This document shows positions 11,018-21,805 of a DNA stretch of 64,000 bases, one piece after another. The stretch is taken from the NCBI RefSeq assembly GCF_040712315.1, contig NC_134015.1, positions 19,097,614 through 19,161,613 on the forward strand, given 5' to 3'. The DNA comes from Castanea sativa. Its lineage: Eukaryota; Streptophyta; Magnoliopsida; Fagales; Fagaceae. Position 1 is the stretch's first letter. Each line of letters opens with the position of its first letter. The notes under the pieces are model-generated. The model did no database searches, was not told the origin of the DNA, and was given only the letters and a program-made list of their open reading frames with translations. The translations under genes and the position numbers were made by a program.

Positions 11018-12639
11018 CTTACATCCTCCCTTTCTAAAAAAATTTCTTCCACAAAATTTTAGGCACGGTAAACATGTAATATTTTGTCACAAGGTCCAAT
11101 AATCATTGACCTATGAAATCAAGGATCAAGGAGAACTTAAACCGATGGTATCACGAGAAAGTTTTATTCAACTGAGATGCGTGATTTAGAAAAATAAAAA
11201 TAAAAATAAAAATAAGGAGAAATTACATTTTGCCTACTTGTAGATTGTAGTTTGTCCAAAAAACACTTTGTCTTCTTGTGGTTTAAAATTTGACACTTTA
11301 TCTGTCTAAGGTTAGCTCTATTTGTCTCCCGTTTTCCACCTCCCTTAAAAACAAGGGTGAATTTATCACCCTTTTATATCTCTCTCATCTCAAAACATAA
11401 AAAACTAAAAAAGCAAGGGAAAAGAAAATTTAAAAGGTAGGTTTCGTAAAAATTAAAACCTAACTTTTAGGTCTGCTTTTCATATATTAAATTTTAAAAA
11501 TTTTATTTTAAAATATTTAAAAGAAAAAAAGATTGGCTTCAACCTTTACCAACAAAAATCTAAACAAAAATAATTTTGTTCTTATCCACACACAAAAACA
11601 AAATAAAAAATAAAAAAATCTCAGCTACTAAGCAGTAGCGATGTTAGAAGTTGAAATCACTGCACACAGTCAACAGTAAAGCTGCTCTCTAACTCAAAGT
11701 TCTAGCTCCGTTCCTGGTGCTTGCCATTCCACGTGAAACAGAACAGACAGCCCATCCAAAAAAAAGAAAAGAAAAAACTAGGAGCTTTCAAGTTACAATC
11801 TTTCCAAACTAGTTCCTAGTGGCCTACACTCTATGCTTAATAGGTAATATGTATAAGCCAAGTGAAAGATATCCGATTTCCCATTCAGGTTCTTTAAATG
11901 GTAGTGCCATGGTGGTCACCAAAAGTCCATTCTTGAGCTTCCCTGGAATTCACGGAACAATACATTTTTTATTTATTTATTTTTATTATTATTTTTAACT
12001 TTAGACAAATTGAGTTCGTGCCCTCTTTGAGTCTATCTACAAAGGAGTATATATGTATAATTATTGAATATCACACTTATAGCAAGTTGCAAGAAGTGGC
12101 CGACTTGTTCTTCTTTTGACTTTGGGAAATTTCTTGTCTTTATCATTCATGTTCCCTTTGATCCTGAATTTGTGAACAAAGTTATGGCTCTTAACTTTGG
12201 GTTCTTTGGGCATGTCTTTGTTTCTTGTGAAAGGTAAATTTGACTTTGACGGTAAGGGTTGAAGTTAATCTTTTTTTTTCTTTTAAATCTTTTTAAATAA
12301 AAGATTTAAAAATTTATATATAAAAAGAAGATATAAGGAACTCGATCCATCATCTTCTTTTCCTCTTCCGACTTTGGGATTGTTCGGAAGACAACAACAA
12401 GTGAGGTGCGAATGGTGTTTTTACCGGCTTTGCCTTGCTCATGCCAAACAACTCAAGCAACTTCTCCACAAACCTCCTTTGTGAAAGTGCTAAAGTCCCA
12501 CTTTTCCTATCCCTTTGAATCCCCATTCCAAGGATTTTACTTGCCGGTCAAAATCTTGTACATAATCTCTCTCTCTCTTGAGTGGAATTTCCATTTCTTC
12601 CTGAATATTAGAAAAGTCCATTTTTCTTTTTGAAAGTCT

Positions 12640-14515
12640 CTTTGCTTCATTCCTAGCAAGCACCATTCCCAGTTCTTCTTTCATTTTGCTACCAGTTCAC
12701 TAGGGATAGTTATCGAGTCGCCTATGGAGTAAGGGAAGGGGGGGGGGGGGCTTCTATGGCATGCATATCCATATTTTCATGAAGCTTATCGAGGGCAGCG
12801 TATGATCTTTCATCTGGGCGGGATTCTCATAGAAAGAGAAGCTTCGATCCCTAGGCTAGGAGAGGCTTTTGCGATCTTATAACAATGGTGTATGAAGGGG
12901 GATACCTTAAAAGAAGCTTATGTTATGATCGAACCCTTTTCTATAGAAAGAAAGTGAGTGAGCCCAGCCCATGATTAAGTTTGGAATATAACGCCACCCC
13001 CTATTTGAGTAAGGCTGAAAGCATCAGCACGCATGAAAGCAGAAGGAATCCAGACGCCGGCCAGAAAGATTTAAAGTGGCAGAATCCGTGCGTGAGAACA
13101 GATGGGGAAGGTCGAAAGCGGATCAGGAAGCCCCCGCCCGCTATGCTCTTTATCAACAACGCATTCATTCATTGAATAATCAAGCGGAGGCGGCGTATTG
13201 AAAGAGCTCCTGCCAGATCGCTACACAAGCCACCGCTCTACACCGAAACAGAGAGGAGCTGCTTATTCTACTTCTACAATTTACTACTACTTTTCATTAA
13301 GAATAAGAATGCTACGCAGAGCTTTCAACATTTGCTATGCTACGCGCTACGCGGCTCTATTCATTCCATCATTCAATACACACGAAGAAGAGAAGAGGGA
13401 AAGACCTATACTCTAATAAAAGGAGGAAAGAAAGACTTTTTATAAAAAAATCCACTACCTGGCTGCTCTATGTATCAGCGCTGGAGACGTCGGTAGTCTC
13501 AAAGCCGTCCCTTCCCCCACTCTTTATTGGCTCGTTTTGTAGGAATAGAGTAGTCAAAGTAATTGCGTCTACCACTGAAGGTAGCCAAGAGTCACTCGGG
13601 GCTTTAGTACTACACTACTCAGCTCGTTATAGTCCATTAGAGTGTTTGAAATCCATGAATCCTTACTCTGTACGGAGCAGTAGGCTGGAGTTATAGTTCG
13701 TATCCGTACTGTACTACTTGCCTGGAGTAGGAAAGAGTGTTCTATCTGTTTTTAAACCAGTCACTGGTAGTGCTAGTGTTCCTTATGGTTCGCAAATAGT
13801 GACTTAGGTTTGTTTCTCTCTGTTCGCTATAGTCCATTAGTGGTCTAAAGTAAAATCCTTCTTGTCTGGTAAGCAAGCAAGGGAACCGGCTCCTTCCGTC
13901 CTTTCGTCTCGCCACAACACAAGCTGTGATATAATCTGTCTATACCTCACTCGGTTCAGTTAGATTATTCAGTAAGATATGGTTTGATGTTTGAGGCCTC
14001 GCTTCACTAACTGAAGTCGGTTCCTCGTGAACTCCGTTAGCTAGGCGAGGGTCCTTCCCCCTCCTAGTAGTCAGTCCGTTCCCTCGGGGAGAAGAAAGCC
14101 TTACTCTCGTTTAGTTCGAATGTAGCCCGCAGGAGTCAAGGGGTTGTAGGGGCTACTTCCAGAGAGAATTACGGCAAGGAGAGCTTATGGACAAAAAATG
14201 AGCATTCCGGTGGCTTTTGCCACTTATGATCAGTGTTTACAAGAGCGAGACGGTTCAATGTCTTACAATGCTCAAGCAGCATTCTTGTCGGAAGGATTTT
14301 TTAGAAGGCCCGGACACCTACCGAACATCCCTGAAGGATGGAACAACATAATGAAGAAGGCAAGGAGGCGAAGGTATGGAGGAAAATCTGGGAAGAGAAC
14401 AAGGAGATCCCTGAAAAGGGAAGGCAAGGAAGTAGTAGAAATTTGGAAGAGGAGACAACCCGCTCATGAACTTAAGACTATGCGCGTCGCGTGCTCGATC
14501 TAGCAATCTTGGACA
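12640..14515. other. Mitochondrial-like insert (candidate NUMT)
   Basis: Base composition changes sharply here. GC is near 45-50 percent, there are no poly-A/T runs apart from a 12-base G-run (12739-12750), and there are many short repeated phrases such as TATAGTCCATTAG (13631 and 13829). This is the look of plant mitochondrial intergenic DNA. Flanking sequence returns to nuclear AT-rich style. I cannot name a mitochondrial gene in it. The call rests on composition and texture, so a plastid or other source is not excluded. Confidence 0.5.
14198..14503 (+). CDS. Unrecognised 101-codon ORF in the organelle-like insert
   Basis: This is an open frame beginning MSIPVAFATYDQCLQERDG. The first about 55 residues have mixed, protein-like composition (SYNAQAAFLSEGFF, RPGHLPNIPEGWNN). 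They are followed by a Lys/Arg-rich stretch (KKARRRRYGGKSGKRTRRS) and a short tail. I do not recognise a family. It lies near the right end of the mitochondrial-like block and could be a fragment of an unannotated mitochondrial ORF. No splice sites or promoter can be assigned. Chance openness is possible because the block is relatively GC-rich. Confidence 0.3.
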   Translation: MSIPVAFATYDQCLQERDGSMSYNAQAAFLSEGFFRRPGHLPNIPEGWNNIMKKARRRRYGGKSGKRTRRSLKREGKEVVEIWKRRQPAHELKTMRVACSI

Positions 14516-14639
14516 ATTGTTTTGATGAACTGTCACTAAACTAAAAAAGAAAGAAGAGATGGGTAATGGGAGTTAGGTTTTAATTGTAAAAGTTAGGTTT
14601 TAATTAATATAAAACCTAGCTTTTAGATCTTCTTTTCTC

Positions 14640-14640
<1 letters not shown>

Positions 14641-14732
<92 letters not shown>
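14641..14732. repeat. (TTA)n microsatellite
   Basis: About 30 uninterrupted TTA units lying inside the right arm of the 11.2-14.9 kb inverted repeat. A similar tract lies at 62798-62870. Confidence 0.95.
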
Positions 14733-14932
14733 TTTTGTAGTTTTTTATATTTTGAGAGGAGAAAAACATTAAAGGGTAACAAAAATACAAATTTACTCAT
14801 ATTTTTAACAGAGATGGTTAATGGGAGACAAACAAAGCTAATCTCAGGTGGATAAAGTGACAATTTTTAAACCACATGTAGGCAAAGTATTTTTCAAGCA
14901 AACCACAAGTGTGCATGCATTGTAATTTAAAA

Positions 14933-16170
14933 CGTTTCCTTACAATAGCATTGTTAAGGGTTTGTGCCTATGGTTCAAACCTCTTGAACCTATAGGGACC
15001 AATCAAGCTTACATAGCCCCTTTATTTGCTTTGCCACTAACATATTTTTATTGTCATCTTTTTTGCATGGAAAAAAAATTATGAGAAAATTGTGGATGAC
15101 AACAAGGTGCTACACTTCCAACTCCCTCTCTTTATTTTTGTAATTTATTTTTGTGTATAGTAGTTAGTATTCACATGCTATCTATCTAGTAAATAAATAC
15201 ACAAATGCTATTGTATATTATTCCTCTATTTGCATGCTCCCTCACATGCTATTTATGTACATATCTCACATGCCTTGATTGTAAATACTCTTTGACGTTA
15301 ATACTCACATGATATTTACTCAAAAAAAAAAAAAAACACTCACATGATATGTTATATGTAAATAAATACTCCGATATATATATATATATATTGTTTGCAA
15401 AACTTTTTAAAAAATCAAAATGCCAAGTATCTTATTTCCTCACTAAAAAGATAATGTTTGAATTAAATTAAAATAAGGTAATATCCTATAAATAGGCATT
15501 GTGGGATGCCTAACACCTTTCCCACACGTAACTGAAATTCCGAGTCCAAGATCTTTGGTTTGAAACTTTTGGTTTACCTTAATTAACAAACCCTCTCAAT
15601 TCAGTTTAGTTAATTAGGTAACTTAAAATGAATTAGATAATTAGGTGACCAATCACACCTAATACAACCAATGGTTGGTGACGACTCCTAAAATAAAAAT
15701 AAGAAAAAGGCACTCATAAACACACACCTCACCCTAGAGACACATATATACAAAGAGTCATGTCGCTAAGGACCCAATGTGTGATACCCTTAAAGAAATA
15801 ATAATTTCTAGGGCATCAACACAACACAACCCATCAATCCCTAAAAACCGACCCAACTGGTGAGATGGGTTGGATTAGGTTGGTTTTGGCTAATTGAGAG
15901 ATTGGCTGCACATCCTTAAATTGGGGTATCTTTCACCCAGTACTTGGCTTAAATATATAATTTTTGCATCGACAGGTAAATGTTTAACTACCCTGTTAGC
16001 TCTAGCTAAACAATAAAGAAAATTAAGTTAAATATTTTTTTACACCATAAATCTCTCTGAGATCTGACGGTTAAAAAAACGCCAACAAATATTAATTACT
16101 TCCGAACTCATTTACATAATTAATTGCATTTTTTCTCTCTCGCTTATTTCTATCCATTTTTTTCTTTTTT
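14933..16170. other. Intergenic; possible old LTR-element edge at 15480-15700
   Basis: The phrases GGGATGCCTAACACC, ACTGAAATTCCGAGTCC and TGGTGACGACTCC at 15508-15690 resemble wording commonly seen next to plant gypsy LTRs. No LTR pair or coding part is present. The rest is AT-rich with no features. Confidence 0.3.
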
Positions 16171-16174
16171 CAAA

Positions 16175-16350
16175 CTTATTACTTTCACTACTGCGTATCA
16201 TTGGCATGATTGTCACTTCACAAGTATTTTGTACCTGTGAGGTGAGGTTCAATCCCCAACTACACCAAAAACTGATTGATGTTTTGGTCTGATGATAATG
16301 AACTATCATCAGTAGCGGATGCTAAGGTTAAAACTCTCTTAAAAAAAATT
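16175..16350 (+). mobile_element. Chimeric SINE: family-2 head with family-1 tail
   Basis: The head (GTCACTTCACAAGTATTTTG, then GGTTCAATCCCC as B-box) follows the pattern of the family-2 SINEs at 43448 and 56380. The body and tail (CAAAAACTGATTGATGTTTT, CATCAGTAGCGGATGC, CTCTCTTAAAAAAAA) follow the family-1 SINEs at 3399 and 23288. The A-run lies at about 16341-16348. The 5' boundary is approximate and no target duplication was found. Confidence 0.6.
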
Positions 16351-17152
16351 CATATTCTGCTTTGTAGATTTGGTATTCCTTACATTTTTTCTATCTTCAT
16401 GAGATTTCTTTATAATAAACTATTTGGGCAGCATATAAGATCCTTTGTCTCATAGTATATATTTTCTTTATTTGTAAGCGGTTAATTCAAGTATTTGCAT
16501 GCATAAAATTGAAGGGAAAAAGTCTTATTTGGTTTTTACTATGGTTTCAAAGTAATAAACCTGGGGACGATTAACCTAAATAATCCTTAAGGCAACATTT
16601 CATGTAGTACTTATTCACATGACCACACGCAACTTCAAATCCACGAACTTTTCTATATGAAACTGTTGAACACAAAAACTCTTGTTTGTGACTTTGAGAC
16701 TCCACTCGAAGGTTTAGATCATCAACTGTGTTTGATTTGATTGCAGCAACTTTCCTCTAAAGCCAGATTTGTTGTTTGCTCAAGGTCCCCATCTGTAGCT
16801 TCAAAAGGGTTTGGAAAACTTTAGATCTGTGTACAAAACACTCCTTGAATGTGTAAAAACGTGCTCTAGGATTTTTATTTAAACTATCCTTAAGATCCGT
16901 TAAAACCCTAGATCCAATGGCTAAGAAAGAAAGCGAGAATTCAAATCTGCATGAATCTTGATCAGTCGAGATAAGTGAGACTGTTTCTACACTTTCCTTT
17001 TCTTACGTTCTTGAGTCTTCAATTGTGTAGAACTTCATTTGTCTTGTTTCTGAATATTTCTAGACTAAACACTAGACATAAATTAAGTTCTAAAGGCTAC
17101 AATTTGTTCATGGCTACCAACCTAAAAATATGGACTTTACAAGAGAGCTATT
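16351..17152. other. Intergenic, no recognised gene
   Basis: AT-rich DNA with scattered short open frames (for example 16975-17163) that carry no domain. Confidence 0.5.
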
Positions 17153-17345
17153 TTCATCATTAAAGATTTTAAATTTCAACCATTTTCATCACTAAAAATT
17201 TTAAAATGTCAACCATTTAATATTTTTGGTCCACTCTTGTTAAAAAAAAAAATTATATTTTAGGGACAAAAATATAACATTTACTGTATTTTAGGTTTAA
17301 AAAAATGATATAATTTAGTTGGACTCAATGAGTCAAATTAGAATA
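17153..17345. repeat. Dispersed about 190-bp repeat, copy 1 (copy 2 at 25110-25300)
   Basis: TAAATTTCAACCATTTTCAT, TTTGGTCCACT, TGTACTGTATTTTAGG-like and GATATAATTTAGTTGGACTC occur in the same order and orientation at 25110-25300, with small gaps. No inverted termini were seen, so the class is unknown. Confidence 0.65.
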
Positions 17346-17768
17346 AAAATAATAAATTAAATTATAAGAACAAGATTTTTGAATAGAAGTTTGTGTTAAG
17401 ACTCAAGAGTCTTGTAAGTCAACTCGCATTTCCTAGTATTTCCAACCGAGATATATATCTAATGTTCAAATTCTTAGCCTCCACCCCATTATTGTAATTA
17501 TGGAATTACAAAAATAAAATAAGAGATTTGTTTATGTTTTATTAGTAAAAAGGTGTTTTTACTTAATTTTTAATCTTGGTTTTGGAGGGGTTACCTGCCA
17601 CAATTATGGATTAGATAGTCAAAACTCACAATTATGAACTTTATCTATTAATTTTTATTTTGGTTCGGAACCTCAGATCAATACAACGTCAGATGAAACA
17701 TGGACCACTGATGTAACCAGGTACAATCCCCTGTTTTTACAAGCATCTTCATAAAGGAAATTCAGGTA

Positions 17769-20264
17769 TTGATAAGGAAGTTTTTGTGGGGTTATAGAGG
17801 TGACCAAAAGAAAATTCATTGGCTAAGCTGGGAAAAATTATGCCTTCCTAAGTGTGATGGTGGAATGGGGTTTAGGGAGTTAAGCAAGTTTAATGACTCC
17901 CTTTTGGCAAAGCAGGTTTGGAGGCTTAAAACCCATACTGAATCTCTTTTTTATAAAGTTTTTAAAGCTAAGTTTTTCCTTAATTGCTCCATCATGGAAT
18001 GCGATAACCCAAATAAGGGATCCTTTGCTTGGAAGAGTTTGTTGCAGGCTAGACATGTATTAGATCTGGGCACGATTTGGAGAATGGGAAATGGAGAATC
18101 TATTGTGAATAGAGGTGATAAATGGCTGCCAGGAACCTCAGCTTCAAAGGTTGTATCTCCGGTCTCAGTGCTGCACCCAGACTCACGGGTCTGTGACCTT
18201 ATAGACCATGAGACACACACCTGGAGGAGGGAGTTGATATCTTAGGAGTTCCTCTCACATGGAGCAGGTTTGATTATTGGATTGCCTTTAAGTCTACAAG
18301 ATGTACCAGACAAGCAGGTTTGGTTTCCTTAAGCTAATGATGACTTCTTAACTCGGTCAGTCTACAAGCTTCTAGCCACCACTGACTGGGCTGTCCAACC
18401 AACTAGCTTATCTAGCAGTCGTGGCAAAGCGTTGTGGAAGGGTATTTAAAATTTGCAGGTTCCACAAAAGGTGAAACACTTAGTATGGAGAGCAGCAAAT
18501 GAAGTCATTCCAACATTGCTTAATTTGTGGAAGAGGAGGGTAGTTGATTTTGTTCGCTGCCCAATGTGCAAGTCAAATAATGAAGACACAATCCATGCCC
18601 TGTGGGGCTGCAACTCTCTTATAGCAATTTGGAATTGTCACGACGAGCTAAAGAAGATGGTAAGGTACAAATTTGGTGGGTTCTCTGATCTCTTGGAAGT
18701 GGCTTTCCACAGGTGTAGTAGTGTTGATGTGGATTTGTTGGCTATGATGTTTTGGCTTATATGGAACAAAAGAAATGCAAAAAGGGCGAAAATAGGAAAT
18801 TAGCAATAATTTCCAAACAATATAATTAGTAGTTACTGTTTACAAACTATATTTTTTACTAGCATCTCAAGTCTAAGAGACTCGATTTTAGGCCTAAAAA
18901 TCGAGTTTTTGAGGGTCAATTTTTAATGTCTGATGTGGCATTTTTTCCACGTAGAGTCTACCTAGAAATCGAGTCTCTAAGACTCGATTTACAAGCCCAA
19001 AAAAAATTAAATCTAAGTCTTTTACCATCTGTTCCCTGAAATACACAACAACCACCAAAACCCACATTTTGCCTATCCCACATCAAAATCCATTCACCAC
19101 CATGGGAAGATCACAACTGAGTAGAACCCACCACAAAAAAAAAAACCAACGCCCCTAGATCCACGGCTGCCTGGGTCGCGTGACCTGGGCGTGGTGGCCT
19201 GGGTCGTGCGACTTGGGCGCGACGGCCTGGGTCGCGTGACCTGAGCGCGGCGGCGATGGGTCTGTGGCGGCTGGGCTTGTGCAAATTAGCATGGAGGAGG
19301 AAGAAAGAAGCAGATGGAGAGGTAGTGAGGAAGAAAGAAGCAGATCGAGAGGAAGTGAGGAGAGAGACACGATGACCAGATGTGAAACGCAGAAAAAATA
19401 AGGAGAAAATAAGAATAGATATAAGATATATATCGAGTCTTAGAGACTCGATTTCCAACTAGACGCCACGTGAAAAATATGCCACATCAGACGGAATTAG
19501 ACCATAAAAATCGACCCTCAAAGACTCGATTTATAGGCCCAAAATCGAGTCTTTTAGACTCGAGATGCTAGTAAAAAATATAGTTTGTAAACAGTAACTA
19601 CTAATTATATAGTTGGAAAGTTATGGCTAATTTCCTACTTTCGCTTGCAAAAAGAAGTGGGGGGTTCATCATAGAGAATCATTTGATTCGGTCTAAGGCA
19701 GAAAGCATGCTTAACGAGTTCAGATCAGCCCATGTTATTCATAGTAAGCCTTCTGCTGCTGTAGCTCGAGCTGTGAGGTGGATTCCACCCATCTCTCCTC
19801 TCCCCTGTATAAGATCGATTTTGATGGGGCAACTTTCAAGGACCTGAGTTGTGCAGGCCTAGGTGTAGTGGTCCGTGACTCCTCTGGCCGTGTGATTGGC
19901 GCTCTAGCTGAAAAATACCCATCCCAAATGCAGTAGCAACGGTTGAGGCTTTAGCATGTAGAAGAGCTACGGTTTCTGCTAAGGAACTTTGTCTCTTTGA
20001 TTGTGTATTTGAGGGGATGCCAAGGTCATAGTAAAGGCTATTCAGACGGAAGACTCTAAGCATCCAGAGTATGGCCAGGTGCTGAGAGATGTTTTAATCC
20101 TTGCTGCAGATTTTCGTGTATGCAATTTTTCTCATGTAAAATGAGTAGGCAACTCAGTTGCCCATTTTCTTGCTAGACAGTGTAAGTCTGGTGTTGAGCT
20201 ACAGGTTTGGATTGAATCCATTCCTGAGGATATAGCTCCACTTGTTGCATGTGACGCGTTATAA
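17769..20264 (+). pseudogene. LINE ORF2 C-terminus (RT end, zf-RVT, RNase H), broken and interrupted
   Basis: The frame from 17769 (MIRKFLWGYRGDQKKIHW) holds the conserved GGMGFRELSKFNDSLLAKQ block, parallel to GMGFKDLALFNDALLAKQ in the LINE at 4.5-9.3 kb, and stops at 18243-18245. A zf-RVT segment, VRCPMCKSNNEDTIHALWGC, is intact near 18553-18612. RNase H resumes after the MULE with KIDFDGATFKD near 19811. The three acidic positions are readable (FDG, VEALA, EGDAK), and so is the closing NSVAHFLA motif, but they fall in different frames with a stop (HVK-stop-VGN). The final stop is TAA at 20262-20264. It is not functional. Confidence 0.85.
18785..19645. mobile_element. MULE-type transposon B, same family as A (861 bp)
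   Basis: A perfect 9-bp target duplication TGCAAAAAG lies at 18776-18784 and 19646-19654. TIRs of about 200 bp begin GGCGAAAATAGGAAATTAGC at the left and AGCGAAAGTAGGAAATTAGC on the opposite strand at the right. Six ATCGAGTC-n-GACTCGAT-type palindromes are spread over both arms, as in element A. The interior has a 28-bp GC-rich unit (CCTGGGTCGCGTGACCTGGG and onward) repeated three times from 19170 to 19253. No transposase is seen. Confidence 0.88.
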
Positions 20265-20352
20265 TTTGTTTCTCTTTTTCAGTTTTTCCATTCAATAAAG
20301 CTCTTTGATCTTCGGCTCAGGATTCTCAAAAAAAAAAGAAAAAAAAAAAAGC

Positions 20353-21430
20353 AAGCTCAACATTTTAACTATTGGAAATATTTGTAAATGATTTTGATAT
20401 GGTACTTTACAAAGATTTTTTTTTTTCTTTTCTGATGAGTGATACTTTAAAAGAAGCTACACGACAGTTTTTATAGTATATTTATTTTGAGCTAAAATCT
20501 TTTTGTCACTTCGCATAAACTTTTTGTCAAAATTTGTGGATGCTTCGATTAAATTCCTATGCTTAAAATCATGATACATGTTTTGAGGCATACCAAAATA
20601 TGGAACTTAACCATACGAAGATTGTGAACTTTTTATTGGAGACATTTATGGGAGTGAAATTTATTTTTTTAGTGATTCAGTCGGTCGTCCTTGATAGTGT
20701 TTCACAAAATCTAAAGTCTTAATTTTAATAATTTCATAATGGTTTGAATCAGATTATAGAAAAATATGTTTATTAATTTAGCAAAAAAAAAAAAAAAAAG
20801 AAGAAGAAGAAAAATATGTTTCTTATATATATGGCGTACTAGAAGTGAGAAAAATATCTTCCTCAAAAAAAAAAAAAAAAAGAAGTGAGAAAAATATTGG
20901 GTCACGTGAAATTAATAATTAGTCTTTGATGGATGCTCCTGATCTGAAATATTTTATATTTAAAAAGACATTTTAATCCTGATGTTCAAATGCAGAGTTT
21001 CGAACCTAATGTTTGATTTATAGTGAGTAAAATTATTTCTTTGGAAAGTATGTAAGACATAATTTATGGATGCAAACAAGTATCTCTTGCTATCTCGCTG
21101 TGCATGGGTAGGAAATGTTGTCTAATAGGGGCTGTTTTTATGTGTATTCTCTTGTAAGGGCTAAATTAATTCTAACTGCATCTTTGATTCTATTTTAGAG
21201 ATCTTCAGAATCCTCAAGTGGGATTAGGGGAATTGGTTTTTCTAGGGAACAAGAAATATATTTTGTTTCGAATTTTATATCTTCTAAGGGTACACCTTTT
21301 TCAGCAAGCTTTAACTGGAGTACATGATCAAAATGGCATCTAGTGGGAAAAATTGTTGTCACTCTATCTTTATCACCCCCAAGAATTCCACTAAATTATA
21401 TAGCAATCCTTAAAAGGTATTTCTGCTAAA
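20353..21430. other. Intergenic AT-rich DNA
   Basis: Two A-rich simple tracts lie at 20783-20812 and 20866-20882. Nothing else is recognised. Confidence 0.5.
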
Positions 21431-21805
21431 TAGGGTCAAAATGGCACAATAGCACTATTCATCAAAAAATATATATCAATCTACCACTATTTCAAAAATA
21501 TGTAGAGATCTACTACTTTTTGGGTACTCGAGTTTTCTTTGGTACTCGAGTTCGATGGAAAATTTTTGAAAATTTTTAATAATACTCAAGTTTCATGAAC
21601 TCGAGTTCCATTAAAAAATTTTCGGCAAATTTGAAGGTTATTTTTTCAAAGAACTCAAGTTTATGGAACTCAAGTTACATGGCAAACTCGTGTTTTACAA
21701 ACTTTGGTTTCAAAAAAGTGATAGATTGTTAAATATTTCACAAACAGTGGTATATTGCAGAATATTTTGCAAAAGAGTGGTATTTGACCATTTTAGCTAA
21801 ACAAT
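21431..21805. mobile_element. Possible third, degenerate member of the ACTCGAGT-palindrome family
   Basis: Several ACTCGAGTT/AACTCGAGT words are arranged as imperfect palindromes between 21525 and 21690. The flanks are loosely inverted: AAAATGGCACAATAGCACT at about 21438, against AAAATGGTCAAATACCACT on the other strand near 21797. A clean target duplication is not readable (GCTAAATAG and GCTAAACAA match only 7 of 9). Confidence 0.4.

Larger units (their letters stand above)
11216..14932. mobile_element. MULE-like inverted-repeat structure enclosing foreign DNA (about 3.7 kb)
   Basis: The left arm (11216 to about 11520, starting GGAGAAATTACATTTTGCC) matches, inverted, the right arm at about 14570-14932. 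Both match the TIRs of the complete MULE in the SEO intron (45667-47219, starting GGAAAAATTACACTTTACC). The right terminus is eroded and I find no convincing target duplication, so it may be a rearranged element. Between the arms are about 1.1 kb of AT-rich DNA and then the organelle-like insert. Confidence 0.6.
17720..20352 (+). mobile_element. 5'-truncated L1-type LINE with poly-A tail, split by a MULE
   Basis: Only the C-terminal part of ORF2 is left: the end of RT, zf-RVT and RNase H. An AATAAA follows at 20294-20299 and an A-rich tail at about 20329-20352. 5' truncation with a 3' A-tail is the usual result of target-primed reverse transcription. An 861-bp MULE (18785-19645) interrupts it between zf-RVT and RNase H. 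Confidence 0.88.

Noticed and set aside
12406..12684. Possible gene fragment on either strand
   Set aside because: Opposing frames of similar length with no family resemblance; likely chance openness at the edge of the organelle-like block.
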